64,000 nucleotides of DNA, taken from contig JAFHKN010000002.1 of NCBI GenBank assembly GCA_016937575.1, positions 3,531,001 through 3,595,000 on the forward strand, written 5' to 3'. Source of the DNA: Roseomonas aeriglobus. GTDB lineage: Bacteria > Pseudomonadota > Alphaproteobacteria > Sphingomonadales > Sphingomonadaceae. The notes below the pieces were generated by a model. That model made no database searches. It had not been told where the DNA came from and saw nothing but the letters and a program-made list of their open reading frames with translations. This document shows positions 25,617 to 35,727 of the stretch, in pieces (the stretch's first letter is position 1; each line of letters starts with the position of its first letter). The position numbers were made by a program, and so were the translations under genes.

Positions 25617-26486
25617 ATGGCCGGTGCCAAGAATCACGATTACCATATTCTTCCCCCCAGCCCCTGGCCGCTGATGGGGTCGTTGACCGCCGGCCTGCTG
25701 GCGGTCGGTGGCCTGCTGTGGATGAAGGACCATCATTTCGGCCCGGCCGTGTTCGGCCTGGGCTTCGCCGGCGTGCTGGCGACGATGTATTTCTGGTGGG
25801 CCGACGTCATTCGCGAGGCGCATGCCGGCGACCATACGCCTGTCGTCCAGCTGCACCTGCGCTATGGCATGATCCTGTTCATCGCGTCCGAAGTGATGTT
25901 CTTCGTCGGGTGGTTCTGGGCGTTCTTCGACTTCTCGCTGTTCCCGGCGATGGTCGGGTATACGCCGGGCGCGCATGGCGAAGCCGGGACGGTCGAATTG
26001 CTGACCGAAGGCGTGGCCCAGTGGCCGCCGAAGGGCCTGGAAGTCATCAACGCCTTCGAACTGCCACTGCTCAACACCTTCATCCTGCTGCTGTCGGGCA
26101 CGACGGTCACCTGGGCGCACCACGCGCTGATCCACGGCGACCGCGACGGCCTGAAGAAGGGCCTGTGGTGCACGATCCTGCTGGGCGCGGTGTTCAGCTG
26201 CATCCAGGCATATGAATATATCCACGCGCCTTTCCCGTTTAAGGGCCTGAACTACGGCGCGTCGTTCTTCATGGCGACCGGCTTCCACGGCGTGCACGTG
26301 CTGATCGGCACCATCTTCCTCGCCGTCTGCCTGGTTCGTGCGTACAGGGGCGACTTCACGCCGCGCCAGCACTTCGGCTTCGAAGCCGCCGCCTGGTACT
26401 GGCACTTCGTCGACGTCGTGTGGCTGTTCCTGTTCGTCTCCATCTATGTGTGGGGCAGCTGGGGCGCGCCGGTCCACGGCGGCTGA
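25617..26486 (+). CDS. ctaE: Cytochrome c oxidase subunit III
   Basis: This is a 289-residue integral membrane subunit of the aa3-type oxidase with about seven transmembrane helices. MAGAKNHDYHILPPSPWPLMGS, FWWADVIREA, ASEVMFFVGWFWAFF, GTTVTWAHHALIHGD and FHGVHVLIGTIFL are all hallmark segments. The C-terminal WYWHFVDVVWLFLF is also characteristic. The start at 25617 fits homologues. It begins a tight unit with DUF983 and surf1. Partners (subunits I and II) must be encoded elsewhere. Confidence 0.97.
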   Translation: MAGAKNHDYHILPPSPWPLMGSLTAGLLAVGGLLWMKDHHFGPAVFGLGFAGVLATMYFWWADVIREAHAGDHTPVVQLHLRYGMILFIASEVMFFVGWFWAFFDFSLFPAMVGYTPGAHGEAGTVELLTEGVAQWPPKGLEVINAFELPLLNTFILLLSGTTVTWAHHALIHGDRDGLKKGLWCTILLGAVFSCIQAYEYIHAPFPFKGLNYGASFFMATGFHGVHVLIGTIFLAVCLVRAYRGDFTPRQHFGFEAAAWYWHFVDVVWLFLFVSIYVWGSWGAPVHGG

Positions 26487-26493
26487 TCAACGC

Positions 26494-26862
26494 ATGACCA
26501 CGCCCGGCCTGGCCGGGGCGGCATTGAAGGGTCTGTGCCCCCGCTGCGGGGCGCGGACCCTTTTCGCTGGTGCCGTTCGTTTCGCTCCGCGCTGTTCGTC
26601 CTGCGGGCTCGACCTCGCCGGTTTCAACGTCGGTGACGGCCCGGCCGCGTTCCTGACTTTGGCCGTCGGCGGCCTGGTGACCTTGCTTGCGGTGTTACTC
26701 GAATTGGGCGCCGAACCGCCTTTCTGGGTTCACCTGCTGCTGTGGCCTGCGCTAACGCTCGGTTGCGTCCTGGTCGGCCTGCGGATCGCCAAGGCGGCGC
26801 TGATCACCGCCGAATACCGCCAGGCCGCGCGTGAAGGACGGTTGATAAAGGACGACGAATGA
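26494..26862 (+). CDS. DUF983 family protein
   Basis: This is a 122-residue membrane protein. The N-terminal zinc-ribbon-like region has LCPRCGARTLF and CSSCGLDLAGFNVGDG with four cysteines, followed by two transmembrane helices (about 52-70 and 75-95). DUF983 genes are regularly found in cytochrome oxidase operons; an assembly role is inferred from that context. Spacing is 7 bp after ctaE, and the stop overlaps the surf1 start by four bases (ATGA). Confidence 0.9.
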   Translation: MTTPGLAGAALKGLCPRCGARTLFAGAVRFAPRCSSCGLDLAGFNVGDGPAAFLTLAVGGLVTLLAVLLELGAEPPFWVHLLLWPALTLGCVLVGLRIAKAALITAEYRQAAREGRLIKDDE

Positions 26863-27470
26863 AGCGCTGGCCCTTGATCCCGACGATCGTCGTCGGGCTC
26901 GCGATCGCGGCGATGATCGGCCTCGGCGTCTGGCAGCTCGCCCGCAAACAGGAAAAGGAAGCGGCGCTGATCCAGCTCGCCGCCAACGTTGGCCGCGACG
27001 CCGTCCTATTCCCGGCAAGTGGCGTGGGCGACACGCTGCTGTTTCGCAAATCGTCGATCGATTGCCTGAGCGTCAGCGATATCGCGCGCCAGAGCGGGCG
27101 AACCGCCGACGGCAAGCCCGGCTGGCGCGTGATCGCGGCCTGTCGCACGCCGGGCGCGGGCGTCGTTCCCGTTCAGCTCGGCATCGCGAGCGATTTCAAC
27201 GCGACGCCCGAATGGTCGGGTGGCCCGGTTACCGGCTTTCTCAGCCACGCCCCCGATTCGCGGCCGCTGATCTCCAGCCTCTTCGACCATAGCCCGAAAC
27301 GGCTGATGCTGGTGTCGGACGCCCCACCGATCGGGCTGACCGCCAATCCGGGGCCGGACCTGTCGGCGGTGCCGAACAACCATCTGGCCTATGCGGTGCA
27401 GTGGTTCCTGTTCGCGGGGATTGCGGCGGCAATCTACGTCCTCGCGCTACGTGTGCGGCGGCGGCGCTAG
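26859..27470 (+). CDS. SURF1 family cytochrome oxidase assembly protein
   Basis: This is a 203-residue protein with two transmembrane helices at its ends. The N-terminal helix ends GLGVWQLARKQEKE, corresponding to the family GxWQ motif, and the C-terminal helix begins AYAVQWFLFAG, the usual second anchor. The periplasmic domain between them has two cysteines (in IDCLSV and AACRTP) and is short and divergent. SURF1 proteins help insert heme a into subunit I. The context between DUF983 and thrC is typical of sphingomonads. Confidence 0.85.
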   Translation: MKRWPLIPTIVVGLAIAAMIGLGVWQLARKQEKEAALIQLAANVGRDAVLFPASGVGDTLLFRKSSIDCLSVSDIARQSGRTADGKPGWRVIAACRTPGAGVVPVQLGIASDFNATPEWSGGPVTGFLSHAPDSRPLISSLFDHSPKRLMLVSDAPPIGLTANPGPDLSAVPNNHLAYAVQWFLFAGIAAAIYVLALRVRRRR

Positions 27471-27486
27471 GCCAGCGCTCAAGATC

Positions 27487-27580
27487 GTCATCCCGGAGAT
27501 GGCGGGGCTCAACAGTCGCTGAAGGACGTCAGACTCACCAACGTCAGCCGAAATTGATTCCCGCCTTCGCCGGAATGACG
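27487..27580. repeat. Dispersed inverted repeat, family A, copy 2
   Basis: It runs cgtcatcccgg to cggaatgacg, with centre agtcgctgaaggacgtcagactcacc. This centre is the inverted version of the one in copy 1. The arms are more diverged. It lies between surf1 and thrC. Confidence 0.7.
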
Positions 27581-27652
27581 TTACCCGCCTTTACCCACCC
27601 CAGCTCCAAGCTTTCTTGCCCCTCGCCCGCCCGCCCGCTAGGCCGCGCCATC

Positions 27653-29053
27653 ATGCGCTATCAGAGCACCCGCGGCACCGCCCCGACCCTCGACTTCCGC
27701 GACGCGACGCTGGCCGGACTCGCCAGCGACGGCGGGCTGTACGTGCCCGACGCGTGGCCGACGCTCAGCGCGCAGGAGATCGCCGATCTCGCCGGCCTGT
27801 CCTATGCCGACACGGCCGCGCGGATCATGGCGCCGTTCGTCGGCGACGCGCTGACCCCGGACGAATTGCGCGCGATGTGCGCGGCCGCCTATGGGCGGTT
27901 CAGCCACGCCGCAGTGACGCCGCTCGTCCAGCTCGACCAGCGCCATTTCCTGCTCGAGCTGTTCCATGGACCCACGCTGGCGTTTAAGGACGTCGCGTTG
28001 CAGTTCCTGGGGCTATTGTTCGAACGCTTCCTGACCGGCAGCGACACCCACCTGACCGTCGTCGGCGCGACCAGCGGCGACACCGGTTCGGCTGCCATCG
28101 ATGCGCTGGCGGGCCGCGAACATGTCGATATCTTCATGCTGCACCCAGAGGGCCGGGTGAGCGACGTCCAGCGTCGCCAGATGACGACGGTTCTGGCGCC
28201 CAACGTCCACAACATCGCGATCCGCGGCGATTTCGACACAGCTCAGGCGCTGGTGAAGGCGATGTTCAACGACCCCGACTTCTCGGGCCGCTTCGCGCTG
28301 AGCGCGGTCAATTCGATCAACTGGGCGCGGCTCATGGCCCAGGTCGTCTATTATTTCTACGCCGCCGTTCGACTGGGCGCACCGGACCGGGCGGTCGCCT
28401 TTTCGGTCCCGACCGGCAATTTCGGTGACGTGTTCGCCGGCTATGTCGCGGCGAAGATGGGCCTGCCTGTCGCCAGGCTGATCGTCGCGACCAACGTCAA
28501 CGACATTCTGCACCGCGCGCTGTCGGCGGGCGATTATTCGGCCGGAACCGTCACGCCGACGGCGGCGCCCAGCATGGACATCCAGGTCAGTTCGAATTTC
28601 GAACGCCTGTTGTTCGACCTGGCCGAGCGCGACGGTGCGGCGCTTGCGGAACAGATGCGCGGCTTCGAAGCGACCCGCGCGATGCGGCTGACCAATGCGC
28701 AGGCTGAGGGCGCCTCCGCCCTGTTCACCAGCGCCCGCGTCGAGCCCGGCGATATGTCGGAAACGATGCGCTGGGCCTGCGCGGAGACGGGCCTGGTCAT
28801 CGATCCCCACACCGCCATCGGCCTTGCTGCCGCGCGGACCGCCGATCTGCCCGCCGGTACGCCCGTCGTGACGCTGGCGACGGCGCATCCGGCCAAGTTC
28901 GGCGACGCGGTCGAGCGCGCGACGGGCGTCCGCCCGACTTTGCCCGCCCGCGTCGGCGACCTGTTCGAACGCGAAGAGCGCTACGACACGCTCGACGCGA
29001 CGTTCGAAGCCGTGACCGCCTATATCGCCGAGCGCGCGGTGGCGAAGGCGTGA
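27653..29053 (+). CDS. thrC: Threonine synthase
   Basis: This 466-residue PLP enzyme converts O-phosphohomoserine to threonine. The N-terminus MRYQSTRGTAPTLDFRDA is standard, the PLP lysine lies in PTLAFKDVALQF, and GATSGDTGSAA is the phosphate/PLP loop. The C-terminal LATAHPAKFGDAVERATG is also conserved. The ATG at 27653 is preferred to open-frame extension upstream, which enters the repeat. It follows the cytochrome oxidase assembly genes, an order common in sphingomonads. Confidence 0.97.
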   Translation: MRYQSTRGTAPTLDFRDATLAGLASDGGLYVPDAWPTLSAQEIADLAGLSYADTAARIMAPFVGDALTPDELRAMCAAAYGRFSHAAVTPLVQLDQRHFLLELFHGPTLAFKDVALQFLGLLFERFLTGSDTHLTVVGATSGDTGSAAIDALAGREHVDIFMLHPEGRVSDVQRRQMTTVLAPNVHNIAIRGDFDTAQALVKAMFNDPDFSGRFALSAVNSINWARLMAQVVYYFYAAVRLGAPDRAVAFSVPTGNFGDVFAGYVAAKMGLPVARLIVATNVNDILHRALSAGDYSAGTVTPTAAPSMDIQVSSNFERLLFDLAERDGAALAEQMRGFEATRAMRLTNAQAEGASALFTSARVEPGDMSETMRWACAETGLVIDPHTAIGLAAARTADLPAGTPVVTLATAHPAKFGDAVERATGVRPTLPARVGDLFEREERYDTLDATFEAVTAYIAERAVAKA

Positions 29054-29064
29054 ATCATAATTCT

Positions 29065-29160
29065 CCGTTCGTGCTGAGCTTGTCGAAGCACCGCTCTTTT
29101 TCTTGACCTTCGCGTGCGGCGCGAGGAACGGCCCTTCGACAGGCTCAGGCCGAACGGATT
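29065..29160. repeat. Dispersed repeat, family B, copy 3
   Basis: It runs ccgttcgtgctgagcttgtcgaagc to cccttcgacaggctcaggccgaacgg; the two ends are inverted relatives. It ends five bases before the methyltransferase start codon, so it probably carries that gene's leader. Confidence 0.85.
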
Positions 29161-29164
29161 TGGA

Positions 29165-30040
29165 ATGCAGGATTTGATCTCCCTCATCGGCGAACCCTGG
29201 GCCGACTACGGCCTGATCGATTCGGGCCATGGGCGAAAGCTCGAACGCTACGGCCGATTCCGCTTCGTCCGCCCCGAACCGCAGGCGATGTGGGCGCCCG
29301 CCTCGACCGACTGGCAGGCGGATGGCGAGTTCCTTCCCGGCGCGGACGAAGACGGGGGCGGGCGATGGGAATTGTCGCGCGACGTGCCCCGCGACGGCTG
29401 GCCGCTGACGTGGCGCGAGGTTCGCTTCACCGCGCAGAACACGCCGTTCCGACACCTCGGGTTTTTCCCCGACATGGCGCCGGTCTGGGACTGGATGCGG
29501 GCTCGGATTGCGGGTGTTGGCGATCCCGAATGCCTCAACCTGTTCGGCTATACCGGCGTCGGCACGCTGGCGCTGGCGGCGGCGGGCGCGCGGATGGTGC
29601 ATGTCGATGCCTCGAAGAAATCGGTCGACGCCGCCCGCGCCAACGCGGCGCTGTCGGGCATGGCGGACAAGCCGGTGCGTTGGCTGGTCGAGGATGCGGG
29701 CAAGTTCGCCGCACGCGAAGTCCGGCGGGGCCGGCGCTATGACGGCGTCATCCTCGATCCGCCGAAATGGGGTCGCGGCCCGAATGGCGAGGTGTGGAAG
29801 CTCGAGGAACATCTGCCGAGCCTGATCGCCGACTGCCGCAAGCTGATCGATGCCGACTCGCGGTTCCTGTTCCTGACGGTCTACGCGGTACGCCTGTCGG
29901 CCCTGGCGATCGGGGAACTGGTGCGCCAGCAGTTCGGCGACTTGCCGGGACGGGTCGAATGCGGAGAGTTGGGCGTGCGCGAGGAAGCGCGCGGGCTGAC
30001 GCTGCCGACCGCGATCTTCGCAAGGTGGTCGCGGGATTGA
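29165..30040 (+). CDS. Class I SAM-dependent methyltransferase, RlmI/RlmK-like
   Basis: This 291-residue protein has a SAM-binding Rossmann core with NLFGYTGVGTLALAAAGA (motif I), VHVDASKKSV and the catalytic-type LDPPKWGRG. This arrangement resembles the methyltransferase domain of 23S rRNA m5C/m2G enzymes (PF10672), but there is no N-terminal PUA domain, so the target is uncertain. The ATG at 29165 is chosen; an upstream start at 29114 would lie in the family B repeat. It is convergent with ftsH. Confidence 0.87.
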   Translation: MQDLISLIGEPWADYGLIDSGHGRKLERYGRFRFVRPEPQAMWAPASTDWQADGEFLPGADEDGGGRWELSRDVPRDGWPLTWREVRFTAQNTPFRHLGFFPDMAPVWDWMRARIAGVGDPECLNLFGYTGVGTLALAAAGARMVHVDASKKSVDAARANAALSGMADKPVRWLVEDAGKFAAREVRRGRRYDGVILDPPKWGRGPNGEVWKLEEHLPSLIADCRKLIDADSRFLFLTVYAVRLSALAIGELVRQQFGDLPGRVECGELGVREEARGLTLPTAIFARWSRD

Positions 30041-30059
30041 TCGGCGCCGCACCTTTCCA

Positions 30060-30157
30060 ACGTCATCCCCGCGAAGGCGGGGATAAATTCTGGCTAAACG
30101 CCGTGAGACTCACTCCGCTCTCCATCAATTGATCCCCGCCTTCGCGGGGATGACGGT
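30060..30157. repeat. Dispersed inverted repeat, family A, copy 3
   Basis: acgtcatccccgcgaaggcgggg and ccccgccttcgcggggatgacg form long inverted arms around a centre with gccgtgagactcac, in the same orientation as copy 1. It lies in the convergent gap between the methyltransferase and ftsH. Confidence 0.85.
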
Positions 30158-30190
30158 CAAGAGCGATTCCCCAACAAAAGACGATTGCCC

Positions 30191-30217
30191 AAAAAAAGGG
30201 CGGACCGAAGCCCGCCC
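30191..30217 (-). terminator. Rho-independent terminator of ftsH
   Basis: On the minus strand GGGCGGGC-TTCG-GTCCGCCC forms an eight-pair stem with a UUCG tetraloop, followed by seven Us. It begins about 10 bp beyond the ftsH stop. Confidence 0.93.
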
Positions 30218-30225
30218 CCTTTATC

Positions 30226-32193
<1,968 letters not shown>

Positions 32194-32542
32194 TGCGCTG
32201 TGAGCACCTTTCTACGCACGATAAGATAGGCGAGCGTAGGTTAATGGCAATGGAACAGCGTCGATAAGGGTCTAAAGTTGGTCAGGACGGGGATCGTGAT
32301 CGCCCGAAGGAACGCGCTGGCTAGGAGTGCAGCGCAGCAGGTAGCGGCGCTACCTCCAAGCAAGCGACGCTGATCAGCGCGTTCCTGCGGGCGACCGCGA
32401 AGCGGCGGGCCGATTGCCCCAGGGCGGCGTCGCTCGTCGGTCACGATGCAATAGCATCGCTCCGCTCCTCGCTTCTTGCCCTGAACCAAAATCGGCTCCG
32501 TCACGACCCCGTCCTGACCAACTTTAGACCCTTTATGATCGA
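32194..32542. other. Gene-free 340-bp ftsH/tilS gap
   Basis: Apart from the last codons of tilS at its right side, this stretch holds only the ftsH leader (about 32194-32257) and the 288-bp inverted-repeat element described separately. Open frames here give no recognisable protein. The ftsH promoter is expected either in the leader or inside the element. Confidence 0.8.
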
Positions 32543-32545
32543 CGC
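32258..32545. mobile_element. 288-bp MITE-like element with perfect 26-bp terminal inverted repeats
   Basis: The ends agggtctaaagttggtcagg (within 32267-32292) and their exact reverse complement (32507-32532) form 26-bp terminal inverted repeats. The pairing extends outward into gcgtcgat on both sides with a three-base offset. Inside, a 19-bp inverted pair (32301-32319 and 32375-32393, one mismatch) encloses the palindrome aggtagcggcgctacct, and another palindrome cgatgcaatagcatcg lies further right. There is no transposase frame. The tilS stop codon lies within the right end. It may be a MITE or a structured RNA; which of the two is open. Confidence 0.75.
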
Positions 32546-33543
32546 GGTGGGGCGGGCGTGAATTGCCAGGTTTGACCGCGCGCAGCAGCAAGAACGCCTG
32601 CCAATGTCGCCTGTCCGCCAGCATCCAGTGCGTCGAGGAGCCCTTCGACATTGGTCGCCGAATCGAACCGGCCTTCGCACGAATCGGTCGCGCGGACATG
32701 AAGAATCGCTCGGCGGACCAGGCGGCGGCGCAGCTCGCGCGGCAAGCCGGTCATCTCCCACCCGCCGCTGCGGCGGCGCTCCTTGAACAGTAGGTCGGCG
32801 ACGGCATCGAGTGCGACGTCGGCCTCCGCACAGGCTGCAGCGGACTGGGCGATGCTCGCGGCATCGATCGGCGCGTCGGCCAACCAGGCCCGCATCCGTG
32901 CGCGGTCGAACCGTGGATCGATGTTGCTTGGATCGTCGACGAACGGGAGGCCGAGCGTTTCCGCCACCGCGCGCAGCTCTGCCCGCCGCCAGCCGAGCAG
33001 CGGACGCGCAAGTCGCACGCCGCCCTCCCGACGCGCGGACCGGACGCCCCCGAGCCCGGTCACGCCTGCGCCGCGCCCGGCGCGCATCAGGAACGTTTCG
33101 GCCTGGTCGTCGGCATGGTGCGCGGTCAGCAGCACGCTGGCTCCCTGCGCCTGCGCCCAGTTGGTCAGCAAGGCATAGCGCAGCGCGCGCGCATCGGCCT
33201 GGATCGATTGCGGCACCCAGCCGTCGGGTGGCAGCAGGGTCGTGTGCGCGATCCCGTTCCGCGCGCACCACTCGGCGACCATCAGCGTTTCGGCAACGGA
33301 GTCGGGCCGCAGGCGGTGATCGACCGTCGCAGCGATCGTCGGACCGGTCGCGAAGGACAGCGCGAGAAGGGCCATCGAATCCGGCCCACCGGATACGGCA
33401 ACCGCGATCGGTCGGGTGGGAACGCCGATCAGTGCGGCCAGGTCGGCGCGGAAGCGGTCTGTCGCGGCGGCAAAAGCTGTCTCACCCCCAACGCCTTTCG
33501 CCCCGAGCTCGTCGAAGGGCCGTTCTGTGATACGTCCGCTCAT
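32533..33543 (-). CDS. tilS: tRNA(Ile)-lysidine synthase
   Basis: This 336-residue enzyme makes lysidine at position 34 of tRNA-Ile(CAU), so that it reads AUA. The PP-loop ATP-binding motif SGGPDSMALL is near residue 50, and TAHHADDQAETFLMR is the second conserved block. The N-terminal residues about 6-18 (including ERPFDELGAKG) are encoded by a family B repeat, and the stop codon lies in the end of the 288-bp element, so both termini have been remodelled by repeats. The ATG at 33543 is used; a GTG at 33555 is possible. The C-terminal domain is shorter than in E. coli. Confidence 0.93.
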   Translation of the reverse strand: MSGRITERPFDELGAKGVGGETAFAAATDRFRADLAALIGVPTRPIAVAVSGGPDSMALLALSFATGPTIAATVDHRLRPDSVAETLMVAEWCARNGIAHTTLLPPDGWVPQSIQADARALRYALLTNWAQAQGASVLLTAHHADDQAETFLMRAGRGAGVTGLGGVRSARREGGVRLARPLLGWRRAELRAVAETLGLPFVDDPSNIDPRFDRARMRAWLADAPIDAASIAQSAAACAEADVALDAVADLLFKERRRSGGWEMTGLPRELRRRLVRRAILHVRATDSCEGRFDSATNVEGLLDALDAGGQATLAGVLAAARGQTWQFTPAPPRRS

Positions 33544-33596
33544 CGCTCGCGGCACGAAGAACGGTGCTTCGACAAGCTCAGCACGAACGGGTTTTG
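33495..33596. repeat. Dispersed repeat, family B, copy 4 (overlaps tilS 5' end)
   Basis: ccccgagctcgtcgaagggccgttct at one end and ggtgcttcgacaagctcagcacgaacgg at the other are inverted relatives of the family B arms. The left half is read through as the first codons of tilS. Confidence 0.8.
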
Positions 33597-33609
33597 GCGT
33601 AACGCACCC

Positions 33610-34572
33610 TCACGAACATTTCTGCGCGGCCCGGCCCTTGGCGATATCGGCCTTCATTCCCGACGTCAGCTTCGCGCCATAGACTTCGGTCAGCTCGGTA
33701 TAGACCTTGCACACATCGGCCGCCGGCTTCTTCAGTTTCACCAGCGATTGCGCCAGATAATAGAGGCTGTCGGGGGCGCGTTCGCCGTCCGGGAATTTCT
33801 TGTAGCTGTCGTAGAACGCCAGGCTCGCGAGGCTGGGCTTGCCTTCATCGAGATAGGCGCGGCCCAGCAGATTCTGCGCGAAGCTTGCGCGGCGGTGCTT
33901 CGGGTATTTGTCGGCGACCGCCTTCAGTTCCTTCTGGGCTGCTGCGTATTGCTTGGCCTGCCACAGGCGATAGCCATAGGTGTAGCCGTCCTCCGCCGGG
34001 TCGCCGGTGTTCGGGCGCGCGATCGTCGTGGCGGTGTCGTCCGCGACCGGCTCGGTCACCGCAGGGGTCGGTGTCGTCGCTGCCGGGCGGGTCGGGCGGA
34101 CCGCGGGACGGGTCGGTGCCGTCGCGGGGGCCGTGTCACCGGTCGCATCGACGACGCCCGGCTCGGCCGGGCTCGTCACGAGGACTGCGGTCGCGCGGTC
34201 CTCCAGCAGCTTGATCCGGGCGTCGGTCGCCTTCTTGTAGGCAGCAAAGCCCTCCTCGAGCTGACGCAGACGATAGCCGTCCTGTTCGACCTGGCCGGTC
34301 ATCGACCGCACACTGCTTTCCAGCGCGCTGACCCGCGCGGTCAGGTCGGTGATCGGGCTCGACGCCGGCACCCCCAGCGGATCGACAGTGGTCTGCGGCG
34401 CAGTGATCTGCGGCTCGACGGTCATGCCGGCACCGCCGGGGAAGACCTTGCGCTGCACCGCGCGCATTTCGCGTTCCAGCCGGTCGACGCGGCCCTCGAC
34501 CGCGGTCTGGGCGCTTGCCACGCCGGTCGTCAGCATCAGCGCGGCGACGCTCGCCATCATCCAAGTACGCAT
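33610..34572 (-). CDS. cpoB: Tol-Pal system protein CpoB/YbgF
   Basis: This is a 320-residue periplasmic protein with a signal peptide (ending GVASA). A coiled-coil stretch at about 23-45 (VEGRVDRLEREMRAVQRKV) and a second one around residues 75-130 are followed by a Thr/Pro/Ala linker and a C-terminal TPR-like domain (YGYRLWQAKQYAAAQKELKA, then LLGRAYLDEGKPSLASLAFYDSY). CpoB coordinates peptidoglycan synthesis with outer-membrane constriction together with the Tol-Pal complex. cpoB next to tilS and ftsH is a known alphaproteobacterial order. Pal and TolB genes are not in the window. Confidence 0.88.
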   Translation of the reverse strand: MRTWMMASVAALMLTTGVASAQTAVEGRVDRLEREMRAVQRKVFPGGAGMTVEPQITAPQTTVDPLGVPASSPITDLTARVSALESSVRSMTGQVEQDGYRLRQLEEGFAAYKKATDARIKLLEDRATAVLVTSPAEPGVVDATGDTAPATAPTRPAVRPTRPAATTPTPAVTEPVADDTATTIARPNTGDPAEDGYTYGYRLWQAKQYAAAQKELKAVADKYPKHRRASFAQNLLGRAYLDEGKPSLASLAFYDSYKKFPDGERAPDSLYYLAQSLVKLKKPAADVCKVYTELTEVYGAKLTSGMKADIAKGRAAQKCS

Positions 34573-34658
34573 GTCACACCCCCCGGTGTCGAGTTACCGA
34601 AAGCGTTGATATCGCAGAAGTCCGGGGCCTTCGCCAGTCGTCCGGCACGCAGCCCGCC

Positions 34659-35642
34659 TTACGGCTCGTTCGCATTGCCCGGCGTGGCGGTCGTCGGGGC
34701 CGGGATCGGCGCCGACGTGGGGGCTGGCGTCGACGGCCGCGCCGCCGGCGTGGCGCTCGACGTCGGCGCGGCGCGCGGCGTCGTCCGCGTCCGCGGCGTC
34801 GTGGTGGGAGTCGCTGCCGGTGTGGCTGATGCCGTCGCCCCGGCTTCCGTCCCGCTGCCGCGCGCCAGCAGTGCCGCCGGCGCCAGCGACACGTCCTTGA
34901 TCGCGACGCGCCCGGTCCCGAGCGGCGCCACGGGCTTGCCGCCGACCGTGATCGCCAGCTTGTCGGGGCGGCCGACGTTGATCTGCGCGCCCTGCGTGCC
35001 TGCCGGAATGTCGTATCGCTCGCCGGGCGCCATCGTCTTCATCAACAGCGTCGTGTCGGCGCCGTCGTAGATGCGGACCCACACCTCGTCGGTCGCGGTC
35101 ACGGTGACCTGGTCGTTGGCGGCGGGCGCGGGCGCGGGTGCGACCGTCTGCGGCACCGGTACCGCTACCTCGGCGCTGGGGGCCGGCGACGTGCTCGTCA
35201 GGCTGGGGAAGCCGCCGCGGAACAGGTCGGTGCCATACCACAGACCGACACCCGCGATCAGCAGCAGCGCGACGATCAGCCCACCCCACACCAGCCCCCT
35301 GGGGGGCGAGCGCGACGGTTCGTCGACCTGATAGGCGGGTACGCTGTGCGACGGACGGTCCCAGCTGCGGTTCAGCTCCTGGCGCACCTCGGCGACCAGC
35401 GCGACCTCGTCTACGCCGACCGCGCGCGCATAGGCGCGGGCAAAGCCCATCGCATAGGTCTGCGACGGCAGGTTCTCGTAGGTGCCGGTTTCGATCGATT
35501 CGAGGTGACGTTGCGGGATGCGGGTGCGGGCGGCGACGTCGGCCAGCGACAGGCCCTGCGCTTCGCGAGCGGCGCGCAGGCGCTCCCCGGGCCGCTGAGG
35601 GATTTCGGTCGGTCCGGACGGGCCGGGCTCGGCGTCGGTCAT
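34659..35642 (-). CDS. RodZ-like helix-turn-helix protein with DUF4115
   Basis: This is a 327-residue protein. The N-terminal HTH_25 domain (GERLRAAREAQGLSLADVAARTRIPQRHLESIE) is followed by a transmembrane helix at about 124-142 (LVWGGLIVALLLIAGVGLWYG). A periplasmic Pro/Ala/Thr-rich linker and a DUF4115 domain (DEVWVRIYDGADTTLLMKTMAPGERYDIP) complete the RodZ layout. RodZ links MreB to the envelope and helps maintain rod shape. The C-terminal tail from about residue 250 is a low-complexity Thr/Pro/Ala run. The ATG at 35642 has GGGAG upstream. It lies between ptsP and cpoB. Confidence 0.85.
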   Translation of the reverse strand: MTDAEPGPSGPTEIPQRPGERLRAAREAQGLSLADVAARTRIPQRHLESIETGTYENLPSQTYAMGFARAYARAVGVDEVALVAEVRQELNRSWDRPSHSVPAYQVDEPSRSPPRGLVWGGLIVALLLIAGVGLWYGTDLFRGGFPSLTSTSPAPSAEVAVPVPQTVAPAPAPAANDQVTVTATDEVWVRIYDGADTTLLMKTMAPGERYDIPAGTQGAQINVGRPDKLAITVGGKPVAPLGTGRVAIKDVSLAPAALLARGSGTEAGATASATPAATPTTTPRTRTTPRAAPTSSATPAARPSTPAPTSAPIPAPTTATPGNANEP

Positions 35643-35727
35643 GATTACTCCCGCGTGTCGGCCGCGGATGTTCACTGCTTATTGCGAACTGTCAACGATT
35701 GTGCCGCGCAAAAGGGTGATAGGCACG

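Noticed and set aside
28013-30052. A 679-codon minus-strand frame across thrC and the methyltransferase.
   Set aside because: It crosses two real plus-strand genes and a family B repeat, with no recognisable protein.
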